DNA from: Circinella minor
Lineage: Eukaryota; Mucoromycota; Mucoromycetes; Mucorales; Lichtheimiaceae
Assembly: GCA_016758965.1 (NCBI GenBank)
Contig: JAEPRB010000314.1
Span: forward strand, 1-40,440
Direction of reading: 5' to 3'
DNA length: 40,440 bases
Shown piece after piece: positions 1 through 11,047 of this stretch (position 1 is the first letter of the stretch; every line of letters starts with the position of its first letter). The notes under the pieces are model-generated. The model searched no databases. It saw only the letters and a program-made list of their open reading frames with translations, and was not told where the DNA came from. The position numbers and the translations under genes are program-made.

Positions 1-137
1 ATTATCTTGTAAAGCAAAATACATTTGTTGAGCTACACTTCGTTCAACAGCAGTAACATCAGCTGGAGTTAAGTTTGAAAGTCTTGCCAATTCAAATAAA
101 AAACGTCTTGAACGTGCATCATATACATTTTGAATTT
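1..137 (-). CDS. Partial internal exon of an unidentified protein
   Basis: The minus strand reads open from about 137 to the window edge and encodes some 46 residues, including YDARSRRFLFELARLSN and VERSVAQQMYFALQDN. The codon pattern and amphipathic composition look like real coding sequence, and a splice acceptor (CAG on the minus strand) sits at 138-140. No in-frame ATG occurs near the start of the frame, so this is an internal exon whose 5' part should lie to the right on this strand. That space is occupied by the sugar transporter on the other strand. The YDAR...R pattern followed by an E-rich helix loosely recalls DUF726/TMCO4-like proteins, but I am not sure of this. The gene runs off the left edge. 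Confidence 0.5.
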
Positions 138-188
138 CTGACGATAAGATTTTTATTAATAAAAGAGAGAAAAAAAAAACAATTATAG

Positions 189-1230
189 TGGTATTCCATT
201 ATATCTTTCAGAAATTGCACCTCCAGATATTCGTGGCAGATTGATTAGTTTCTTCACACTAATGAGTACATTTGGTCAAGTGGTCGGCTATTTTGTTACT
301 TTTGGTACAAATCATCTTGATACAAATTGGTCATGGCGTGCTCCTTATTTACTACAATGTTTAGTATGCTTCTTTTTTGGTTTGGCCATGTTATTTATGC
401 CTTATTCACCTCGCTGGTTGATTGACAAAGGGCTGAATGAAAAGGCTTTGATTGCATTGGCTTCTTTACGTGGTACTGGTTATATACAGAATGAATTTGA
501 AGAAATCAAAAATGAGATTGAATTCGAACGATCGTTGGGAAAACGTACCTATGCAGAATTATTTACTACTTCAAGCAACCGTAGACGGTTTTTTTCTGCT
601 GCATTTATTGCCATTGCAAATTCATTTACTGGAATTGTCTCTATATGGTATTATGCTCCTCAAATATTTCTTACTGCGGGTCTTTCGGATGTTTCATCCT
701 CCATTGCTATTACTGGAGGTACAGGATTTTTATCATTTGTTTGCGTCGCTATTTCATCGCAATGGGTGATCGACTCATGGGGTCGTAAAAAATTATTTTT
801 GAGTGGTTCATTGATTATGGCGATTAGTATGTTTATTATTGGTTCCATGTTTGAAATATATACAATTGTGGACATCAAAACGGGTGATGTTTTGATCCAA
901 AATGCCCCTGCTCGTAATACCATTATTGCATTTTTATATATCTTTACTGGGACTTATGCTTTTACCTGGGGTATTGCAAATTATGTTTATCCAGCCGAAG
1001 TTTTCAATATGCGTACCCGTGCTAAAGGACTGGGAATAATTTATGGCTTAAATTGGGCTTTTTCTATTATGATAACCTATTCTACTCCACCATTCTTGGC
1101 CTCGACGGTATCTGGTGCTTACTTTTTTTTTGGTGCTTGTCAAGTCGTAACCATGGCTGGTCTTTGGTTTCTTCCTGAAACAGCAGGGAAAACATTGGAA
1201 GAAATGGAGTATATATTTGGTGCACAATAA
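189..1230 (+). CDS. MFS sugar transporter, 5'-truncated (C-terminal ~347 residues)
   Basis: This is the C-terminal two thirds of a 12-TM major facilitator sugar/H+ symporter, a plasma membrane protein importing hexose or a related sugar. The exon opens after a TAG acceptor at 186-188, and the first residues read GIPLYLSEIAPPDIRGR, the loop that normally closes the N-terminal sugar-transporter signature. Further on are the central YSPRWL motif, a long cytoplasmic loop, the GRKKLFL loop motif and the terminal PETAGKTLEEMEYIFG motif. The stop is TAA at 1228-1230. The first five or so helices are missing: the 188 bases to the left do not encode them on this strand and instead carry an antisense exon. 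The substrate cannot be read from sequence. Confidence 0.9.
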
Positions 1231-2745
1231 TATACGTAATAAATCAATAAAAATACTAGTAAAGATGTAACTTTACTCTTTTTTTTTCAGCTATTGGTAC
1301 TCTGTTTCAAGAAAATATGCTTTTTCTAAGAAAACATTTTAATGCATGACTAGTGGTTGAAGCGGTGTAAGGATAAGTCTAACAGCAGATCTATCTCTTC
1401 AAAAAAAGCTACGACATGTATATCTTTTTTCGTATGATTTTGATCGATAAGAAAAAAATACAAAATTTTACAGCATGTATCATATATACATATCTGAAAA
1501 AGGATTTATCATATGTCCAATAATGTAAACTGTGGTAGATATATATATTTTTAATCAGTAGTAGAAAATAAACAGTGCTGCATATATAACTCTTTTTAAA
1601 TCCATGTCAATGTTAATTCCGCTTATCATTTGAACAATACTTTTTCTAGTTGTTAGACAATACGTAGTATCAGTTGAAAATATATTACTCTTGAAAGAAA
1701 TAATAAGGTTAATAATGATATTTTAGTGAATTATAATAGGAAATCATTACTCCTTATATCTAAAAGAATTCTAAAACGATATTTGAACAACAAGAGTTAC
1801 TTGGTGTACAAGTAAGAAAACTTGTTACCTAGGTAATAAAGCAAACCAAGCTTTCGGTTTTTCCTGCAAAGCGCTGAAAAAATTAGGATCATTTGTTCTC
1901 TGTGTAACAGTAAAAATGATATGAGAGAGAATTAAAGAATTGATTTCAAAGTCGTATACTTATACATATATATATATATATATATATATTCTTATTTCGC
2001 ATAAAATAGCATATAAAAAAAAACAATTAAATGCCAAGGTATAATTTACAAACTATGGACCCTATAAGCAGTGCAATGATGGTTAAGAGAGATTTAGTTA
2101 ATAATTTTTTTGGTGTTTTATTATTTTTTGATCTGTTCACAAAGACATGATTGCTAGTTTACTATGCTATCGTATATAATCAACTTAGAGCAACAAGTCA
2201 TTTTATTCTTTTGTTAGTTTCAATAAAATTATTTTGATCTGATATATATTAATGACGTGATATATGCTTTGTTATAGTGTCATTATACTAGTGCAAAAGA
2301 AAAAAGTATTTTTTTTTCTATACTATTCTCTTTTTATTAATATTATTAATCTATGACTGAAAGAGAATGTTCCATTGGCATTAATACATTTTATTTATTG
2401 TCATGGAAACATAATCTTTTTTTCTTTGATGACAATAAAGTTGATAAGCAAAGAAAAAAAAACGCTGCTTACCTAAAGCAGAGTTTAAAAAAAAAGGGAG
2501 GTTCAAAAACAACAAAGAAACATGGAAAAAATCTTTGCGTGTGTTCTTTATAAAACTTTAGTAAGAGCTTACAAAATCAATCATCTGACTTTAAAAAAAC
2601 ATTTCTGTGAAAAAGGTATAAAAGATCTTAATGCAACGTGGGTTTGAGAAAGAAATCATACTTTTTTTTTTTAAATACAAAAACAACAAAGTTATTTCTT
2701 TACTCCCAACTCTTTTAATTTTCTTTTTATCAATCCAAGAGAAAC
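1231..2745. other. Intergenic, transporter 3' end to pirin promoter
   Basis: This is AT-rich noncoding DNA with two TACGTA palindromes (1233, 1661), a TA dinucleotide tract at 1966-1989 and several poly(T) runs. A 66-codon open frame at 2353-2553 is lysine-rich low complexity and is not credible as a gene. I see no RNA gene or mobile element. Confidence 0.6.
2617..2624 (+). promoter_or_regulatory. Probable TATA box of the pirin gene
   Basis: TATAAAAG lies about 120 nt upstream of the pirin ATG and is followed by T-rich, then CAA/TC-rich sequence typical of fungal core promoters. Assignment is by position only. Confidence 0.45.
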
Positions 2746-3814
2746 ATGTCTGTAACAAGAACTGCACGTAAGATTATCAAAGCTATTTTGTCTCGCGAAC
2801 AAATGGATGGTGATGGTGCTCGAGGTATTTTTTTTTTTTTTTTGTCGTTGTTGAAAAATATATAATATAAAGCTAAAAGAATTATAAACTAAAACTTTTG
2901 AAATTTTATTTATTAAAGTTTATCGTAGTATCGGTACTCATCAACTTCGTAACCTTGATCCTTTCCTCATGTTGGATGAATTTGATGTTAAGGCTCCAGC
3001 TGGTTTCCCAGACCATCCTCATCGTGGATTTGAAACTGTCACTTATATGTTGGAAGGTGAATTTTTGCATGAAGATTTTAAGGGTCATAAGGGACGTATT
3101 GGACCTGGCGATTTACAATGGATGTCAGCTGCTCGTGGTATTGTTCATTCTGAAATTCCAGCCACCAATAGTCGAGCTCACGGTTTACAACTTTGGGTCA
3201 ATTTATCAAGCAAGGATAAGATGGCTGAACCTAATTATCAAGAGTATCCAGCTTCCAAAGTAACTCAAGTTACACCTGAAGAAGGTATTGATATCAAAGT
3301 AATCGCTGGTGAATCCTATGGAGTTAAAAGTCCTGTTATGACACGTACACCTACTATGTTTATTGATGTCAAGTTGGCCAAGGGAAAGACAATGGAACAA
3401 GCTATTCCAAAAGAATATGTTGGATTTATTTATACTATTTCTGGTACTGCTTTGTTTGGATCTGAAAATCACAAGTCAGACGCACATCATACTTTAGTAT
3501 TGGATGAAAATGGTGGTAGTTTTATTCCTGTTGAATCATTGTCTGATGACTGTCATTTTGTAATTATTGCTGGACAACCTATTCGTGAACCTATTGTTCA
3601 ATATGGTCCATTTGTTATGGTAAGTAGAGAGATAGTACGTAGTAATAAATAGAATGCATGTATTTATATTTTACTCATCTTTAATTTCCTATTTTTTTTT
3701 CTTTAGAATACACAACAAGAAATCTACAAGGCTTTCCATGATTATGATCGTGGTATCAATGGTTTTGAAGGTGCACCTGGTTGGACCTCTTCTATTCGCG
3801 ATCGTTGGGCTTAG
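2746..3814 (+). CDS. Pirin family protein (cupin), 295 aa
   Basis: There are three exons, 2746-2824, 2919-3619 and 3707-3814, all with GT-AG borders that keep frame. The product has the usual pirin length (human about 290 aa). The metal-binding residues are all present: His59 and His61 in FPDHPHRGFETV, then His103 and Glu105 in GIVHSEIP. These are equivalent to the four Fe(II) ligands of human pirin. The C-terminal cupin half (IRDRW end) is complete. In animals pirin is a nuclear iron-dependent cofactor. Microbial and plant members include quercetin 2,3-dioxygenases and stress-linked proteins, so the role here (redox-linked regulation or dioxygenase) is undecided. Translation starts at the ATG opening MSVTRTARK, because the only downstream candidate (2969) would remove the conserved N-terminal strand. 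Confidence 0.95.
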
Positions 3815-4724
3815 ATATATTATTTTTAAAAAAAAAAAACTACATATATACCCTTCTTTTTTTTTCTTTGCTCTTTCCCAACAACATAATTTGTAAAAAA
3901 AAAAAATTCACCATTTTTTTTAGTCATTTTTTTTTTTTTTACCTTTTATATTAACTCTTTTGTATATGATTATCCTCTTATTATTAAAAAAAAATACTGT
4001 AACCTCAATTTATGTTGTTCAATTTATGTTGATTGATTGATTTCCGTCTCCATAGCTACTCGGAAAAACTTTCTTTTCCCACGATTATTTCTATATATGG
4101 CTATCTAGATAAAAATAAGAAATAAGAATATTGTATAGAAAATATCAATTGTTTCTTTACTGGTATCATAATAAAATAACTAATTATATACATCCTACGT
4201 ACTTTTTTTTTTTCAAATGAAAAATGTTTTTATTTTGGTTTCATGATGGGAATGTTATGGTTTATAATGGGAAAAAAAAGGGAAATTAAAAATAAGAGGG
4301 AGAAGGGGAAGGGAAGTTAAAGAAAGAAAAAAAAAAGATGTTAGAAGTTTTCGCTTTTATATATGCTTGTTTCTGTGTGTGTGTGTGTGTAAAAAGAAAA
4401 AAAAAGGATTTTGCTTTATAAATAAAATGATTTGTGTTTTGCAGATGATTTGTATTTTTTTTATGGTGTAAAAATAAAAGGGGAAGGAGAAGGTTAGATA
4501 GGGTAAATTGAGGGTAAAACAAAAAAAGTAAAAGTGATAGTATGTTTTCTGTAAAAAAAAAAAAAAAAGCAGAGAGACGAAAATGTACAGATAAAAAAAA
4601 AGGATGTTTTTGTGCAGGATTATAAAAAAAGAAAAAAGAAAAGACAAATTATGTTGTATTGTGTGTGAAGTGGAATGGGAGGGAGGAGGGGAGGGGAAGG
4701 GGGGGAAGGGTTAGGGATTATTAT
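3815..4724. other. Convergent intergenic region, pirin / importin-alpha 3' ends
   Basis: This holds the 3' UTRs of two convergent genes. The left half is T-rich with a TACGTA at 4196. From about 4264 to 4716 the plus strand is strongly purine-rich (long A and G runs interrupted by a GT repeat near 4374-4390), so the importin-alpha transcript would carry a pyrimidine-rich 3' UTR. Phe- and Lys-rich open frames here are by-products of that composition. Confidence 0.6.
4677..4716 (+). other. G-run cluster, potential G-quadruplex
   Basis: There are seven or more runs of 3-8 G within 40 bases, separated by one to three A/T, starting 9 nt past the importin-alpha stop codon. The pattern satisfies the usual four-run G-quadruplex rule several times over and is exceptional in DNA this AT-rich. 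It lies on the non-transcribed strand for importin-alpha, so the mRNA would hold the complementary C-rich stretch. Confidence 0.6.
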
Positions 4725-6756
4725 TTATTGAGGTGCACCAAAGTTAAATCCACCTTGTGGCATACTAACATTAGATTCAAATCCAAATGATTGATTATTT
4801 TGTTGTTGATCTGTCATTTCATCTGTTTGATCATCATCAGCAAAATAACGATCAATAATATCATATGCCTTTTTATAAATGGCTTGATTTTCATGTGTTT
4901 GCATTTGATGAATTGCTTCCATACCACCACATTCTTCAATAAAAAGAGCATATCGATTAATTCCTTCTGGATCATTTGCACGTTCCAATTCTCCAACTTT
5001 AAGAATATTTTCCAAACCATCTAATGCTACTTGAATAATCTTGTTATCCATTGTACCCAATACATCACAAAGAGGTTTAATACATCCTTGAGAAACAATA
5101 TGTCTGATTTGATCTGGTTTATTCAATCCACCAGAAGTAGCATTGACAATAGCCCAGCAAGCTTCTTTACGTGTCTTGAGATCTGCTGTAGCCAAAATAT
5201 TCACTAAAACAGGAATAATATTGGCTTCAATGACAGCTTGAATTTGAGCCACATTACCAGCTGTAATATTGGAAATAGTCCAACATGCTTCCTTTCGGAT
5301 GGTATCCTTATTACTTGATAAAAGTGATAATAATGCTGGAAGAACACCGCAATTAATCACAACTTGTGTTTGCATATCATCACCAGTGACAATATTACCA
5401 ACAGAACGTAAAGCAGGTGTTTGTACAGATGTAGTAGGATGCATTAATAATTCTACCAATCGTCGACATACGCCAGATTCAATGACAGCTTGAATTCGAT
5501 CATTGAGACCATCAGAAAGATAAGAAATTGCCCAGCATGCATCAATTAAAACTTCTTCATCAGTCGAATAGATTAATTTAGCAAGAACCGGTAATGCTGG
5601 ACTCACCATATCCCAACGAGGTTGAGGACTTTTGCCTCGACATAAGTTGGAAAGTGTCCATGTTGCGTTACGGTGCATTGATAATTTATGATGTTCGTTA
5701 AGAATATTTAAAAGAGGTGCTAATGCGTTGTTTTCAAGAACGTAATCACGACAAACAGTACTATCACCAGCGATATTACCAATGGCCCATACAGCCTAAA
5801 AAATAATAATAATAATTCATAATTAAACAACATAAATTGATAAACCAACCAAACTTATAAATCCTTAATTTTTTTTTTTGATCCATTTACTACTATTAAA
5901 ATTATTACTTAGATGATTCTTTTTTTTTTTTTTTACCTGTTCCTTTACGTCCATCACATCACTACTAAGTAATTCAATAAAAATAGGTACAGCTCCTGAT
6001 TCAACGACAACACGAGTTTGTTCTGATGAACCCGATGCAATATTTGTAAGTGCCCAAGCAGCTTCAAACTATAATTATTGTTTGTTTGTTTGTTAGTTTC
6101 TTTTTTTAAATATTCTATATAAAGAATACTCTCACAATCTCTTATTTTATTTTATTTTACATAATTATATCACTACTCATCAATCCCCTACTCCTTTCTA
6201 ATTCCTTTTTACCTGAAGCAATCCATGTCGAGAATGTAAGAATTCAACAAATTTGGGTACAACACCTGTATTAATTACTTCTTGAATAGGAGGATTACGT
6301 TCTTTGGACAATAACTTTCTAAATCGAGTAGTCGCGTCATATTGTTTTTCAACATCTCCAGAATTGACTGCATCAATAAGTGTCATTAAAGTTTGTTCTA
6401 GCTACAAAATATATATATATATATATTCATTCGTCCCCCAACCAAATCCATTCTGAAATCAGTACAATTCTACTTTTTTTTTTTTTTTTTTTTATAAATC
6501 CCTTCCTTTCTTCTTCATATAAATATATATAATAAATATTTACCTGAGGTTCAGTTTCGATATCGATTTCATCGTCACTATCACTCATTGGCGCATTATT
6601 ATACATATTTCTACGCTTGGATAAGTTTTCCTCGCGCTTTTGTTTGCGAATCTCAACAGTATGTTTTTGACGACGATTTCTAACTTGTTCGGATTGAAAA
6701 GCATCCTTATTCTTATATTTATTTCTTCTTTGATCAGTCACTGCTTTACCGTCCAT
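4725..6756 (-). CDS. SRP1: Importin subunit alpha (karyopherin alpha), 534 aa
   Basis: This is the nuclear import adaptor that binds classical NLS cargo and links it to importin beta. There are four exons (minus strand): 6756-6544, 6401-6213, 6068-5937 and 5795-4725, all in phase 0. The N-terminal importin-beta-binding domain (about 1-70) shows the basic array RRNKYKNK...[18 protein letters not shown]...KRRN. The rest is ARM repeats with the Trp/Asn ladder that grips the NLS ([55 protein letters not shown]). The tail is acidic and glutamine-rich, ending GGFNFGAPQ. Length matches yeast Srp1 (542 aa). The ATG is the first in frame and opens the IBB domain. The gene is complete and looks functional. 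Confidence 0.97.
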
Positions 6757-7123
6757 ATTTAATAGATTGATTGATGGATTGATGGATTATTGTTATTTAG
6801 ATGTAAAGCGGAGTGAAAAGCTACTTTCAAAGAAAAAAAAAGAAAAAAAAAAAGAGGAAGAAGAAAAAAAAAAACTGCGCATTTCTTACGCGTTTAGAAT
6901 AAACGAGCGGGATTCATTCACACTCTTTTTTACCTACCAAAAAGTCACATTAATTGTTTTTCATTGGTAAGAAATAATTAGGTACCCAAAAAGATACTTC
7001 TTTATATTCCCCCTTTTCCTTCCCCTCCCTTCCAATTTTTTTTTTCCATTTTGTTGAATGAAAAATACTTGTATATATATTATAAATAAAGAAAGTTTTT
7101 TTTTTGTTCCTTTACAAATTTGA

Positions 7124-7154
<31 letters not shown>

Positions 7155-7216
7155 AGTGTGTATAAATGTGTATTATGTATTAATAATAATATATAAATGA
7201 AATGATAGTTTTTTGT
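6757..7216. other. Intergenic, importin-alpha promoter / DUF218 gene 3' end
   Basis: This 460-nt region holds the promoter of importin-alpha and the 3' UTR of the DUF218 gene, which are transcribed in the same direction. It contains A-rich purine tracts (6830-6873), poly(T) and a long TA repeat at 7129-7154. The 67-codon frame at 6767-6970 is lysine/glutamate low complexity and is not called. Confidence 0.55.
7129..7154. repeat. TA dinucleotide microsatellite
   Basis: About 13 uninterrupted TA units lie shortly downstream of the DUF218 gene stop codon. Simple repeat; length likely polymorphic. Confidence 0.85.
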
Positions 7217-8660
7217 TTAATTCCAAGGTAAAGGACCTGGAAATAATGCATTGTTATTTGGACAATAATTGATAAGGTTACTAAGTTCTGGACATGTAAG
7301 AGAATAAGGATGCCTATTTTTTTTTTATAAGTAAAAAAAAAAGAGTGTTAGTAAGATCATGAATTGAATTTTTTTTATTAACTAACTAACTATACTTACT
7401 TTCTTCGGAATGGATTTCTATCAAGTCTTTTTTGACTTAATGGTGCATGACATCCATATAAATCTTCAGTAAAAGGTCCAAATGAATTAGCATTTTCACC
7501 TGCTATTCGTTCAGATGCTGCTTCTAAATCAAACGGTGGATCAATGCCAATATATTCAAATCTATAAAAAAACCCCCGTTAAAAAAAATACACTCTTTCC
7601 ATTTTAGTATATAATAATCTTCTTCTTTCCACCTATCCATTTCTTACCGATCTAATGGAAAACGTAAAGCATTCATATGAAGCTCTTGAAATCGTTTTCG
7701 TTTAAATTCAAAACCAATAATAGTTATTTTAGATGGATATTGACCTGTCATTTCATAAAATCGACATAATGAAAATAAAACATTTTCATAAGAATCTCGT
7801 GCATGATCTTCTACCAAAGTACGTGATAATACATCATTATTGTTGTTATTGGTGTTATTATTATTATCGTCATTGTTGATCATGTTATTTCCATTATCAT
7901 TCTCATTCTCATTTTGACTGTCGTTTATATTTTCGTTATCGTTATTGATTTTTTCTAATGCTTCCGCAATCATCCAGTAAGATTGTCCTTCGGATCGTGG
8001 ACCAGCCTCTGTCCGTGTTTGACCACTAATATATATATATATATATAATTATTCCCTTTTTCTTTTTAGTAAATCCTCCCTTTTACTTTTCTTTATCTCC
8101 TATTTTCATTGTAAAATATCCCTCACTACTTTACCCCCTTTTATTATTATTACTTACCCACTGAATATCAGAACAGCATTTGGATCACTTTTAGCAACCT
8201 CAATACCTTTTTGAATATGTTTAATAAATGTCGTAACTTGACCTCCTCTTTGAAATGGTTCCAAAATCCAATCATCATCTTTATAAAGTGATGATTCTCC
8301 TTGTTCGTTTGATGTTAATAAAGTGGATGAAGGATCACCTTTATAAATAGCATGACCAGCGACAATAATGGCATGATGATGATGATCGAAAAGGATATTG
8401 TTATTTGGTAAAAAGTCTTTATGGTTATTGTCTAATAATAAAGTTGATTTATGATGTCGACCATGTTGTACAAGATTGGTTGAAATGCTAAAGATTAATA
8501 AAACAAGAAGGATCAATGCAGGAAGTTGACGTTTATTGGCAATACGACGCCATGGGTATGTTTGTGGTGGGTTTGTAAAAGAAGTAGTGTCTATGTGTAA
8601 TGGTAAAACGGTCGCCCGTGATTTTGAATTATGTGATGGTTTAACGGCTAATAATGCCAT
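7217..8660 (-). CDS. DUF218 (YdcF/SanA-like) domain membrane protein, 379 aa
   Basis: There are four exons: 8660-8158, 8025-7648, 7561-7400 and 7313-7217. A short cytosolic N terminus precedes one hydrophobic segment (about residues 47-62, ALILLVLLIFSIS), giving a type II signal-anchor topology. The DUF218 fold follows: first strand HAIIVAGHAIYKG, then LIFSGGQTRTEAGPRSEGQSYW, RTLVEDHARDSYENVLFSLCRF and ITIIGFEFKRKRFQ. These are the conserved Gly-rich, Thr/Glu and Asp/Arg motifs of the family. The biochemical function in fungi is not established, and bacterial relatives act at the cell envelope. An Asn/Asp-rich low-complexity insert of about 40 residues (codons around 7825-7960) interrupts the domain between the Trp-Met helix and the RTLVED motif. 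The last exon encodes a short Pro/Cys tail. Confidence 0.88.
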
Positions 8661-10285
8661 AACTTTTTTTTTTTTTTTTTTGGTTGATTATTGATTGTTA
8701 TATAAATATAATATGTGTGGTGCGTCTATTTAGTTCCGGAACAGAAAAAGAAGGGGAAAAAAAAAGACAAGCGGAGAAGGTTTTTTTTTCTTTTCTTAGT
8801 GTATGATTGTTTTATTCAAGTTACACACAATCATATATCACTATTATAACTTAAGGTGGAGTTTTTATTAAGCATTATCAGTTATACAATTGGCACTTAA
8901 ATGTTACTCGGTGCAACGTTTTTTTTTTTTTATTAATTTGGCACATGTGTGTGTGAATTATACTACCCAAGTAGACCTTCATCTTTAGTGATAAATATGT
9001 ATAATTATACCCATTATCAATTATAACTACTGTCTCTTTTCAAGTACATTTAATAACGAATTTAAGTGTATAGATTGTAAGAATAAGTGAAGTTAACAAA
9101 GTTCTGCTTTTAGTTAAAAAGTTTAACGTTTCACTTCAACTTTTTTTTTTAATTTCGACCAAAAAAAAAACTCTTTATTATTGAGTTGAATAAGGGGCAG
9201 GGATATATAAAACACCTGAAAATCAGTTATTACATTATGCATAATCTATGCATATCAACTCTTGGAAAATGAAGGGCTGTTCATTATTTTTTGTTCTTTC
9301 GTCAGTGTTTTATAATCCCTCGAGTTTGATACATATACTTGCATTTTTTCTTTTTTTTTTGATACGTAATCAAGCAATACAATATAAAATATGGATTTAT
9401 GAGTATTTGAACATGTAAAATATAAAATAAAATACCGTCATTATTTATTTTTTCGAGATGATTTATTTTTATTAAAAAAAACACAATAGTGAGAGTAATT
9501 ATTTGTATACGTATCTGCAGTAAATTTATACAAATATCCGATAAATAATGCGTAGCCTATGTTACTGTAGATTCAATGGTATCAATTAAGGAACGATCAT
9601 GATACGTATTAAATATTGATTTGAATACATTTAGGGGATGGAGGAACTTGGGCTCATTTTTGCTGTTGCTTGTATCCCATAGATAACCACTGATATTGTT
9701 AATATGTTCATTTTTCCGCTGTTACTGGTATTATTATCGCTGCTATTATTATTATTACTATTTTTTTATATTATCATTTCCAATACTCCTATATACTGAT
9801 GGTGCTGTTGTAACTGTTGTTGGTGTTATTGTCAGGATAATCATTGACTGTTTGAATTATAATCAAGTTCTGTTCCCCCCCCCAAAAAAAAAGCCACTTG
9901 ACAATCTTTATAAAAATGTTGCTTTGGTACTACCAAGAAATATGTTACAAGGTTCAACAAGGATATTCTTAAATTCAATGTTGAAAACGCCGACTGGCTT
10001 TGTGATATATTTATTGTAAAGCATGATTCCAATACGTGTTCAATATGTGTACAAAAGTTTTTTTGAAAACATTCTGAATCCCAATAAGAACTTATGAACA
10101 ATAATTCAGAGATCTTGCTATGGCAAGAACGAGAACATCTGCACGTTTTCGGTCAAGCTATTCACCATCTTATACTGTCTACGTACTTAATAATATATTA
10201 GTTAATGCTGCTAAAAAAAAAGGGGTCTCAATAAGATAGCACAATTGTAATACCTCCACCTCTTCTTTTTTTTTTGAGTAGTAAG

Positions 10286-10299
10286 TACGTACGTACGTA
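10286..10299. repeat. (TACG)n palindromic tandem run
   Basis: Three overlapping TACGTA palindromes form a 14-nt self-complementary run. A second run of 10 nt lies at 10521-10530. Confidence 0.85.
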
Positions 10300-10570
10300 A
10301 TGAGGACAGATATAATTCTAGCACTATTATTAGTAATATGTACAACTGGAGAGGTAGAAAGGTTCAAAGAAATGAAGATAGACACAAAGTATGTTACCAT
10401 CATTATTGCTATATAACAACAAATATCCCAAACTAGTAAACATACTGGATAAATGATAAGTGACGAAGTAGTAACATTTTAATATGTGAAGCATGAAGAT
10501 TTTTTAATAATTTCTGCATGTACGTACGTAAAAAAAAAATCGATACATTTTATTTTTCAAAGTGAAATGA

Positions 10571-10618
10571 ACTATAGTGATATTAAATGGCCCCTTTAAG
10601 CTTGGCCCGTCGTAATCT
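10571..10618 (+). repeat. Diverged direct repeat, upstream copy
   Basis: The block starting ACTATAGTGATATTAAATGG and continuing through two GGCCC/TGGCCC patches aligns, with a few small gaps and roughly three quarters identity by eye, to 13509-13556 in the same orientation. The two copies flank the F-box/LRR gene. The cause could be a dispersed element or the 3' flank of a lost tandem paralogue. Confidence 0.45.
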
Positions 10619-10952
10619 TTTGAATTTAGACATTAACTGTGCAATATCAAATAATTATAAGAGTTTAGCATACATCAACCGCATTTAAAAATACGAATTG
10701 TTTGTGTCACACGCTCGCTCTTTGAATTTTTTTAATAGTTTATGTCAACCGCCTATCCACCCATTGTTATATCATCATTTCAATGGCCGTCAATAAAATC
10801 ACTTCACTTTTGTGATTCTTAAAAAAAAAAAAGCCTCTTTGTCAAGGCAACAAGCTATAATATGGTGGCGCTTCCGGTCCTGCGTAACCTATTTTCCTAT
10901 TTCTTTCTTATATGTATAAATAGACTTGTAAAAATAAAATATGTAAAGACCA

Positions 10953-10960
10953 TATAAAAA
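10953..10960 (+). promoter_or_regulatory. Possible TATA box of the F-box/LRR gene
   Basis: TATAAAAA lies about 90 nt upstream of the ATG, followed by a pyrimidine-rich stretch up to the start codon. Positional assignment only. Confidence 0.4.
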
Positions 10961-11047
10961 TACATAGGGTATTTCCTTTTTCTTTTTATTGCCTTTCCTT
11001 CCACAGTCTCCCTCCTTTTTTTATTTTATTGCTTCTCGTGATTGAAC

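Larger units (their letters stand above)
8661..11047. other. Long intergenic region with TACGTA clusters
   Basis: This 2.4-kb AT-rich region separates the DUF218 gene promoter (left) from the F-box/LRR gene promoter (right). It contains nine TACGTA palindromes between 9363 and 10530, including (TACG)n runs at 10286-10299 and 10521-10530, and a C9 run near 9877. A segment at 10571-10618 resembles one downstream of the next gene. Frames at 9696-10019 and 9841-10403 lack family similarity and are low complexity. No gene is called. Confidence 0.6.

Noticed and set aside
2353..2553. 66-codon open frame upstream of pirin
   Set aside because: Lysine-rich low complexity ending in poly(A)-derived codons; no domain, and it overlaps the expected pirin promoter.
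4708..4716. GGGTTAGGG, resembling fungal telomere repeats
   Set aside because: Only one and a half units, embedded in a longer G-rich run between two genes; no array.
9696..10019. 107-codon open frame in the long intergenic region
   Set aside because: Built from TAT/TTA triplet repeats and a C-run; low complexity with an improbable residue mix.
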